A stretch of DNA of 15,164 nt from Zarea fungicola. Lineage: Eukaryota; Ascomycota; Sordariomycetes; Hypocreales; Cordycipitaceae. Positions 8,263 to 15,164 of the stretch are shown here, piece by piece. Every line of letters begins with the position of its first letter. Within the stretch, counting starts at the first letter, position 1. Below the pieces are notes generated by a model, which saw only the letters and a program-made list of their open reading frames with translations, was not told the DNA's origin and made no database searches. The position numbers were made by a program, and so were the translations under genes. The DNA lies in assembly GCA_900169235.1 (NCBI GenBank), contig FWCC01000500.1:1-15164 (forward strand). The letters are read 5' to 3'.

Positions 8263-9393
8263 CTACAGCCCAACTCTGGCAAACATTTCATCATACGCTT
8301 TGCCCACCCATCCATCCTGCAATCCACCTCTCGCCACAACCGCCAATCCACCCACCACCCATCCTGCGGCGGCCGCCATCACCACACCATGCACCGACAG
8401 CCACTTATTCCGCCGCAGCCTCCTCGTCTTCTTGTCCACCACTAGGGCGCTGCTGCCCTGCCAGCCCTTCGTCGACGGCGCGTACCCGAGCCACTTGGCC
8501 ATGCCCCAGACCATGTGGCCCATGCCCACGCCAATCAGGCCAAGATACGCGACGCTGGCGGTGACGGGATGCCGCGCGAACCCATGCGCCACGTACGCGA
8601 GGCCAATGTTGGAGCTGTCGCCCTCCACGACCAGCGGCAGGATGCGATTCATGCCCACGTGCGCCGCGTAAAAGACGGCAAACACGTACCCAGAGACGGA
8701 AATGTAGCTCAGCGGCGGCCATAGGGACATGGCACGTCCACTGCTGCCACCGTTGTTGTCCCCGGTCTTGACACGCTGCCGGTGCAGGGCGTACATGGCG
8801 GGCGTGGCGCCCCCGTAGCGGCGCATGTTCTCGCGGCGCCGCAGCAGGCGCAGCGCGATGCCGGAGCCGACGTGCGCGAGGACGGGGAGGGCGACGAGGA
8901 GGGGCTCGGTGAGCGTGGTCTGGTAGATTTCGCGCGTCATGAGGAGGTAGGTTTCGGAGGACGGGACGGAGCGCTGGATGGCCGGGATGAGGGAGACGTT
9001 GGCGAGGTGGAGGGACGTGAAGACGGACATGGCGTAGCTGGAGTAGCGCTGCAGGCGGGAGACTGCATGCTCGTTGGTCAGTTGAGTTTCCATTTGGGCA
9101 TAACTATTTCAAGGACACGTACGGTAAAAGATTGTGCCACGATTGCCGTGGCTTCCCAAGCCTGGCGCAAACGTCGTGCTTGAGCTCTGGAGCGACGTCG
9201 AGTCGGCAGACGCAGCCATGAGCGTGTCCGAGCCATCTTGATCGTCATTCTCGTCACCTGCAGTCCCGCTTCCTAGCTGCTTGTTGACCTCGGCTGGCGT
9301 CGGCGAGTCAATTGGTAGAGGGTCGAGCTCGAGCAGGGAGATGAGCGTCTGCTCCGACGCGCGATGGTTGAGCGACTGCCTGCTATCGCTCTC
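8263..9393 (-). CDS. Mcp1-like mitochondrial membrane protein (DUF1691 family)
   Basis: Yeast Mcp1 is a mitochondrial outer-membrane protein that recruits the lipid-transfer protein Vps13 and supports lipid homeostasis. Exons 9123-9393 and 8263-9062 give 356 residues. The 60-base intron (GTACGT...GCATGCAG, CTGAC branch) joins in phase 1 to give FYLSRLQRYSSY. The hydrophilic N-terminus (1-85) is rich in Ser/Asp/Thr and carries LDPLPID at 24-30, a PxP motif like the one that binds Vps13 in yeast Mcp1. The family core starts near 92: YSSYAMSVFTSLHLANVSLIPAI, then PLLVALPVLAHVGSGIALRLLRRR, then YVAHGFARHPV, then GHMVWGMAKWLGY, ending WVGKAYDEMF. It has several membrane helices. The ATG at 9393 sits in GCCATGG. 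Family membership is strong; location and Vps13 binding are inferred. Confidence 0.9.
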
Positions 9394-9900
9394 CATGGCG
9401 ATTAAGTGGGAATTCGTCTCTGTATTCACAGAGTGAGATGGCTTCCAGTATGAATAATTAGCTTAGTCTGGCTTATGTGCCTTGGAGAGTCCAAGGTCCA
9501 AGGTTTTCAAGCAAGGTGGTGATTTGTTGGGGTCAAGTTGTCTTGTTGTTGAAGCCCTCGTCGTCTTAGCCTGTGGAAGCTCAACGTCATTTTGTGGGGG
9601 AGTTTAGAGCCTCAGCAGAATAAAATACAGGGGACCTGCGGCAGCCGGACAGGCCTGGTCAGCAGGTTCTCTGGCGCTGCGACTGGCCCCCGTCCTGCTG
9701 TAGGCGGTCAGCCACAGCGTTCTACTCCACTAAAGTTCTGTGCTGTAGTTGAACAGCCACAGGGCCCTACGCCACTATGGTCCCGCGCCTCAGCGCCACA
9801 CCAGAGCCTGCCTCGATTCTCCAAGAGTTGGCGGCAAGCAAACAAACATCCTCCACCAAAGCTTCGACATTACGAAGCACCACACACTAAGCTTTTCACA
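9394..9900. other. Divergent promoter between Mcp1-like and C2H2 genes
   Basis: 507 bases shared by two divergent start codons. A 120-codon ORF at 9592-9954 runs through it into the first C2H2 intron; its composition gives no reason to call it a gene. GCCACAG occurs twice (about 9710 and 9754), and CCACTATGG lies at 9770-9778, the reverse complement of the CCATAGTGG core in the tandem repeat at 6634-6695. Confidence 0.5.
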
Positions 9901-10477
9901 ATGCCTCCAGTATGCTTCGCAAGTCTTGTTATTGACTGCATAGAACCCCACTAGCTAACCCATCTGCCAGCGCCATCAAACACTCCCCCCAGCGGCCACC
10001 TCCTCAGCCCGCGATGCCCAGAAGTCATTCTACTGCGCCCTCTGCTCCAAGGGCTACTCCCGCATGAACGACTACGAGGCACATCTCGGAAGCTACGACC
10101 ACAGCCACAAGCAGCGTCTCAAGGACATGAAGGCCATGGTCCGCGACCCCAACGCCGGAGCACGCGCCCGCAAAGCCGAGGCCAGAGCCGATGGTCTCAT
10201 CAGCATCAAGGTTCCCGAGGGCGGCACCGCAGCGGGGACATCTGCCGGCTTCAAAAAGGGCGGGTTCAAGAAGAGTGGCTTCAAGAGCACCATGGCACCT
10301 GTAGAGCAACAGCAGCAGCAACAGCAACAGCAGCAACAGTCTGTTCCGAAACCTGCTGTGGCGACGGTACAGCCTGAGGCCGTTGGGTTGGCGAAACCGC
10401 CTCTGTCGATGTTGGACGAGAGCGACACCGAGGATGAAGGCTACGAAATGTACGATCCGAGATACCCAACCGACTAA
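9901..10477 (+). CDS. Small C2H2 (U1-like) zinc-finger protein with polyglutamine tract
   Basis: Exons 9901-9909 and 9971-10477, 171 residues. The first coding exon is only nine bases (Met-Pro-Pro). The 61-base intron has GTATGC, a CTAAC branch at 9955-9959 and TGCCAG, and joins in phase 0. One zinc finger: C25-x2-C28-x12-H41-x5-H47, in the context FYCALCSKGYSRMNDYEAHL. This spacing is that of U1-type/matrin-like fingers, often found in RNA- or dsRNA-binding and splicing-related proteins. A basic helix follows (KQRLKDMKAMVRDP). The middle is low-complexity, with 11 consecutive Gln at 116-126 coded by mixed CAG/CAA. The C-terminus is acidic, DESDTEDEGYEMYDPR, and looks like a conserved tail. 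Divergent from the Mcp1-like gene and convergent with the Zn2Cys6 gene (142 bases between stops). Nucleic-acid binding is inferred; no target is visible. Confidence 0.88.
10307..10339 (+). repeat. CAG/CAA trinucleotide repeat (11 Gln codons)
   Basis: Eleven consecutive Gln codons inside the C2H2 gene, a mixture of CAG and CAA. The longest pure CAG run is three, which should limit slippage compared with a pure repeat. Confidence 0.95.
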
Positions 10478-10619
10478 ACGAATTTCATGACTTGGACACG
10501 ACGATAGAAAAACACACCAATGTATTGCTCCCAACTAAACGACAAAAACCTCACATTCCCTACTTTTGATATTCAAATTTCGACATGATAATCATTACAA
10601 GGGCGAATCTCAAAGATTC

Positions 10620-13600
10620 TTACATGGATCCGGTATGATGGTGCGCATGCACACCACCATTCCCACCACTGGAGCCGGGCACGACTTGACCGGGAGGCGA
10701 CTGCTGCTGCGGCAAATGCCCGCCACCAGGCTGCATCCACCGATATGATTCAATATGCGACAGGTCCTCCTCCAAAAGCCCCATCATGTTGCGGTTATTC
10801 ACAAACCAGTCGGCAATCTGTGCCACTTGTGCGTGATGCGGAACCTGGCCGCTGTTCCCAGGCTGCACACCACCGCCGCCGTCATGACCTCCTGCGCCCG
10901 TCATGGTCTGATCCTCCATCGGCATTAGCCCCAGCTGGCTGAGGTACATTTCAAACTCATCCCCAATCGGCACCACGCTCTGGTCCTGCTGCTGTTGCGA
11001 CTTGGCCTCGACATAGAGGGTGAGGACGTCGTACATGACCTGGCATAGCCGATACAGTTTTTCCACGGCCTCGGACGAGTCCCGTGCGAGGGCCAACGAG
11101 GCCACGAATTCTTTGAGAATCTTGAGGTCGTCGGCCGAGGAAGTCTCAATGACGTAGCACACGAGGACGAAAAACGGCGCAAAGGGGGTAAGGAGGAGAC
11201 TCCTACAAAGCATGTTAGCCAGCCATATCAATCAACGCATGAAATTATAAAGACAAAATTTTCTCACCAGTGAACATATGTAGTCTTGACAAAACTGCTC
11301 AAGTCAATGAGTCGCGCACACTCCTGGTGCGCACTCATAGCCCGCCGTGCCGCCTCGAGACACTCGTCACAGAACCGGCTCACCGACCGCTCCGGGGCCG
11401 GAATCACGCGATAGATGAGCGTCTGCGTCGCATAATACTGCACCTCATCGCCGCGAATAAACACGTCCACGACGTCGGAAATGTTCATCTGCTTGATAAA
11501 GGCATACGCACTGTTGCGCGCCGCGTCCCCGCGCTCACCCAGCTTGCGGCACTGCTCCGCCAGGGCGTGCGCGCGGCGGATGAGCTCGTCGGGCGGGCAG
11601 TTGAGGGCCGCGGGGCTGTAGAGCTGCTCGTAGATGCGGCTCTGCAGGCCGCTGACCTCTACCCACATGGTCGGCACCGTCTCCGCGGGCACGGCTGCCC
11701 CAGGGTGCGAGAGGAGGTCAAACTCAAAGACGCGGGGGATGTCAATGTCGCACTCGTGGATGACGGAGGCGCGGCCCAGGCGGATCCCCAGGCCCTTGTC
11801 GAGGGTGTAGATGTGCCAGAAGAGGACACGCTTGATGCGCGCAATCTCGGGCGGGTCGTGCTTGAGCGTGTCCTGGCGGTGGAAGCCGCCGGTGATGCAG
11901 AGCTGCGCGCCCGCCGAGGCAAAGTGCCACGCGACGGTTGGGCGGGAGACGTCGACGGCGTAGAGGCCCTGTCATAGTTAGCATCATGGTTTGGTTTTGT
12001 GTCTCGGGGGGGCAGGGAAGACGTACACCTAGTAATAGCGCCTGCACGTTGTCGATTTTGGCAGACAGCAGCATGGGAAGGTTTGCCAGCGTCGTTTCCA
12101 GATTGGCGCGGCATAGTTGGAAATGGCGATTATACTCTACCCGGATATCGGGATCCGAGCAGAGCGAGTGCTGTTCCAGAAAGAGATTATACAACAGAGC
12201 GTTGAGGACGGCAAACGTAGCATCCGAAACGTCTTCGGTGGGAAAGTACACGGCACGACATAGCGTTGTAATATCCGTTACGCCAACGAGATCACACATG
12301 ATTGTGAACAATGTCACGGGGGAGGCTAGACAGGTTAGATTTCATTACTTGAAGCATACTTGAAGCTCGCAACCCCCTGCATGCACTTACATTTATTCTT
12401 TTTGAGCAGCTCGACTACCAGCGCCATGGGTGGAAGCGGCAGCTTGGACACGCCGCCCGGTGGCACGGAGCGCTGCAGGGGGAACCGCGCCCGATGCTCG
12501 GAGCGGCTCTGCTGCATGCCCACGAGCTGGCCCAGGTTCGCCAGCGCCGCCTCCATCTTTGGATTCGTCGACCGCAGCGACGACCGCTTGACGGCGCGCT
12601 CCAGGAACTCGCTGGCAAACGCCGTGTGCACCGTCAGGCCCGAGTCGCTGCCAAACGCGGGCTCCTCCTCGCTGCTGTCAAAGTCGGCGGTCGACTCGCA
12701 TGTCGGCCCGCTGCTCCCCGTCTGCGGCGTGGATATCAGCCGGCTGCTGGCATCCGTCGGGACGCCGCTCGACGTGGAAAGACTCTTGAGAAGACCCTCT
12801 ATGCTGCCGAGACGGGACTCGATCTGGTCAATCTTGCGCTCACTACATCATACATTGTGTCAGTCTGGGGTGTGAACAATGAACTGGCGAGGCAGGAAGG
12901 GCTGTCATACTACTGTGAGGATATGAGAACACGCTGGCGTGGTTCTTTGGGCCGCTGGCCGGCACCGGTAGACGTACACGGTCGCTTGGCTGTTCGACAA
13001 TTGGAGCAAGGCCAGTCCTTGTCGCAGCGAATCTATCAAAAGATATCATGTAAGTGAGGATCCCCGCAGTCGATGGGGATATAGAAGGGGGGAGGGGGGG
13101 TGTGTGGGAAGAGTATCCTCTTGGCAGTGTGGGTAGAGTGGGCAACTTTTTGATCATATTGTGGCGCGCCAACCTTGATACATAATCGCGATGAAATCGA
13201 ATCGTCAATCATTATATAGCGTCCAAGCTCTTGATTGTTGAAACGAAAGTTGGGCGCGAATATGAAGAGACAAGCAATGGACGAGGGCAAAAGTACAGGG
13301 GTTTGGGGAAGTTGGTATGGAAATCATAAACCAGCTGGCAGTGGACATACCTTGCGGAGACGGCACTGATCACACTATAAGAGGCCAAATGAGCAAGTTA
13401 GCAAAGGTCCGAGAGCAATTTTTGCTTTCTTATACATCTAGCGTGCGGCATATAAAACAGAGGGCAGCCATGTGAAGGGACGGCCATGATGGCTTAGGTG
13501 AGGGATTTTGCACAAAAGGGGGCGATGACAGAGGGAATTTTGTGAATACGGATATTGAGGGCTTTGAGTATACACTCCGTGGTGTGAGATGGATGAGGCT

Positions 13601-13826
13601 GAGAGTGAGATGATGCAGGGAGGGGAGTGCAACAACGGGATCCTAGGTGGTGTGTATTTAGACAAGCAAAAAAAGCAAAAGCCAAATATGAAAACGATGG
13701 TGCAATATAAAACAAAAAAAAAACTAGGGACGGACGGGTACATCATACCGCTCGGCGAGAGCCATCATCGGAGACACCAGCGGGGCCAACCATGTTGACG
13801 TGCTGCGGCTCAGGTGAGGTTTGCAT
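10620..13826 (-). CDS. Zn2Cys6 fungal transcription factor
   Basis: Nuclear DNA-binding regulator. Seven exons: 13749-13826, 13351-13374, 12914-13032, 12391-12842, 12027-12325, 11268-11968 and 10620-11202; 751 residues. All six introns have GT/AG ends, compatible phases and mostly CTAAC/CTGAC branch points. The zinc cluster C27-x2-C30-x6-C37-x5-C43-x2-C46-x6-C53 is split over exons 2 and 3 (CDQCRLRK, then IRCDKDWPCSNC). A dimerisation-like helix follows at about 75-97 (ERKIDQIESRLGSIEGLLKS). The fungal_trans/middle homology region covers about 225-480 and includes LLLGGLYAVDVSRPTVAW, ITGGFHRQDTL, RVLFWHIYTLDKGLGIRLGR and HECDIDIPR. A hydrophobic segment, SLLLTPFAPFFVLVCYVIET, is at about 559-578. 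The tail is rich in Gly/Gln/His. Introns 1 and 2 are 374 and 318 bases, much longer than the other four (58-71). Regulated genes are unknown; no biosynthetic cluster lies beside it. Confidence 0.92.
13351..13374 (-). other. 24-base micro-exon encoding the first zinc-cluster half
   Basis: On the minus strand, TTATAG precedes eight codons (CDQCRLRK) followed by GTATGTCC. It supplies Cys27 and Cys30 plus the basic residues of the DNA-contact loop. The acceptor has a CTAAC branch point nearby. Skipping it keeps the reading frame but removes two of the six zinc ligands. Confidence 0.85.
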
Positions 13827-15164
13827 GGCTCCTGAAGGGGGATGGCCGGATTAGGCTCTGTAAGACAAATCGCTGCTGCAACGCTGATCCTGTCTGCAAC
13901 TATGCGCTAGGCTTTTGCGTTGCGGTGGTTGGTGGCGCGCTCTGTGGTGAGTGTAGTTGAGATTGAACGGTTAATTAAACTGAGGGGTTGACGGCTTTAC
14001 TCGGCATAACGTGAACTGTATCGAGTCCGACGTGAAGAAAGACCCCGGCAGAAAAGGAACGGGCGGGATGTATCTAGCCCAGGCCAGCACGCATCCTCGA
14101 CAAGGGCCCTAAAAGAGGCCTCTGTGATGTCTGTCGGGCTAGATCAAAAATGTCCCAAAAGCAGAGGACGATTGCGAAATGGTGTTTCAGCTTCAGCTTC
14201 TAGAAGAGGTAGTGAAGAATGCAAGCTGCAATGCAATGCAGGGGATATATTGATGTGTGACGCAGTGGCCGCTGCTAGCCAAGCAAGGCCGCCGATACGG
14301 TACGGCGATTAAGAATGTGGGCTTGCAAAGCAGCTAGGCCGGATAAGTAAGCCCGAGAGGTTTACCGGCTTAAGGTTTCCTTGAGATCCTGTGGTTATTG
14401 ACGAGTGTTGGATGCTTGGCTGTTGCCCAAAAGCTGTCTGACGTCAAAGGGGTTTGCTCCTGTATTCGGCCGGAGTTTGATTTGTCCAAGACAGAGGAAG
14501 ATTAAGTCAAAGCAGCAGCCTGACTAACCAATATACGGCGCGGTCATGGGCCTCGGGCTCCGCGGAAGGCCGAGACCGATACAGGTGGGTGATAAGTAGA
14601 CCGCCATTGCGGGGGTAGACCGGAGGCTTGATTGGCGGCTTACTGGCTACGCAGTTCGGAACAGGTCCTATCGTTCGCTACTGGAGCAAATGAACTCGGC
14701 CCCTGTAGCGTTTTTGTTGTTGGCGGGGATGGTCTTCGATTGTCTGGGGAAGATCCCGGCAGCCAAGGCCGGTATCCGGCAGTCGGCAGATAAGGATAAT
14801 CAGGGACTTGAAGCATGAGATTTTTATTATTATGCATTGGTCTTAAGCCCAGTTTTCTGTTCCAACTCATCTTTTTCGGCTTTGGTTTGCGAACTATAAT
14901 TCTGGTAATAGTTGCAGCCTTGCCAGCATGTCCATGTCCGACTTATTACGAACATATAGCCAACGTTGCTCCAAATTTGAGAAACTCAAGCCCTTGCAGT
15001 TTAATCGTTATGCAAATTGTCAGACAATTGACCTACAGCTTTGTAGTTTGCGCCAAATTCCCAAATATTATTGCTTGTATTTTCATTGTCGCATGTTCCT
15101 ACCCGGGAGTAATGGCCAGGCCAAATCATCCACCAACAAACAGGCACATCTTTCATCTACATCA
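13827..15164. other. Upstream region of the Zn2Cys6 gene to the right edge
   Basis: No supportable gene. Short ORFs (for example 14124-14312 plus and 14640-14870 minus) lack any family signature. The region holds a TGACGTCA site, a CTTCTAGAAG palindrome at 14197-14206 preceded by further TTC triplets (heat-shock-element-like), AGGGG-type sequences near 13982 and 14237, and CCAAT at 14528. The last 45 bases are rich in C, A and T, ending CTTTCATCTACATCA, like the leader just before a fungal start codon, so a plus-strand gene may begin beyond the edge (inference). Confidence 0.5.
14439..14446. promoter_or_regulatory. TGACGTCA bZIP/CRE palindrome
   Basis: Full 8-base cAMP-response-element palindrome about 613 bases upstream of the Zn2Cys6 start. 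Atf1/CREB-type fungal bZIP factors bind this sequence. It could act on this gene or on one beyond the right edge. Confidence 0.35.

Noticed and set aside
9592..9954. 120-codon plus-strand ORF
   Set aside because: It runs through the divergent promoter into the C2H2 intron and has no domain or codon pattern supporting a protein.
12999..13055. Possible coding sequence on the plus strand over the Zn2Cys6 exons
   Set aside because: Long plus-strand ORFs (for example 12494-13057) are antisense shadows of GC-rich exons; the minus strand carries the zinc cluster and matched splice phases.
1..15164. A secondary-metabolite cluster around the Zn2Cys6 regulator
   Set aside because: No synthase, oxidase, methyltransferase or dedicated efflux gene is present; the neighbours are unrelated housekeeping-type genes.

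Overview
The window looks like nuclear DNA of a filamentous ascomycete, most likely a sordariomycete such as a member of Hypocreales. The support is gene structure: short introns (mostly 58-100 bases) with GTRNGT-like donors and CTAAC/CTGAC branch points, plus fungal families (Zn2Cys6 regulator, Ure2-like glutathione transferase, Mcp1/DUF1691 protein). No exact species can be named from sequence alone. All gene models here were assembled by reading splice sites by eye and matching codon phase; none was checked against transcripts.

Layout, left to right: (1) minus strand, 1-1091, a Ure2/theta-like glutathione S-transferase with five exons visible, running off the left edge; (2) a 1.09 kb divergent intergenic region with two CACGTG boxes, a 16-base perfect palindrome and an AT-rich patch ending in clustered ACCCGA motifs that may be a transposon relic; (3) plus strand, 2178-3014, a small multi-pass membrane protein of unknown function; (4) minus strand, 3134-4475, a CaCA-superfamily sodium/calcium exchanger, convergent with the previous gene; (5) minus strand, 4702-6468, an intronless F-box protein with WD40-like blades; (6) a 1.8 kb region without a supportable gene, with a 13-base tandem repeat and an inverted STRE pair near the F-box gene; (7) minus strand, 8263-9393, an Mcp1-like mitochondrial membrane protein with an N-terminal PxP motif; (8) plus strand, 9901-10477, a small C2H2 zinc-finger protein with a 9-base first coding exon and a polyglutamine tract; (9) minus strand, 10620-13826, a seven-exon Zn2Cys6 transcription factor; (10) 1.3 kb upstream sequence of that factor, with a TGACGTCA site, up to the right edge.

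The genes do not form an obvious pathway or a secondary-metabolite cluster. They look like an ordinary chromosomal arm segment of housekeeping and regulatory genes: thiol/detoxification chemistry, calcium transport, ubiquitin targeting, mitochondrial lipid-contact biology, nucleic-acid binding and transcription. I found no tRNA, rRNA, CRISPR array or intact mobile element. The most interesting items are the predicted Vps13-binding motif in the Mcp1-like protein, the degenerate alpha-1 ion-binding motif of the exchanger, the possible dual targeting of the transferase, and the unusual micro-exons.
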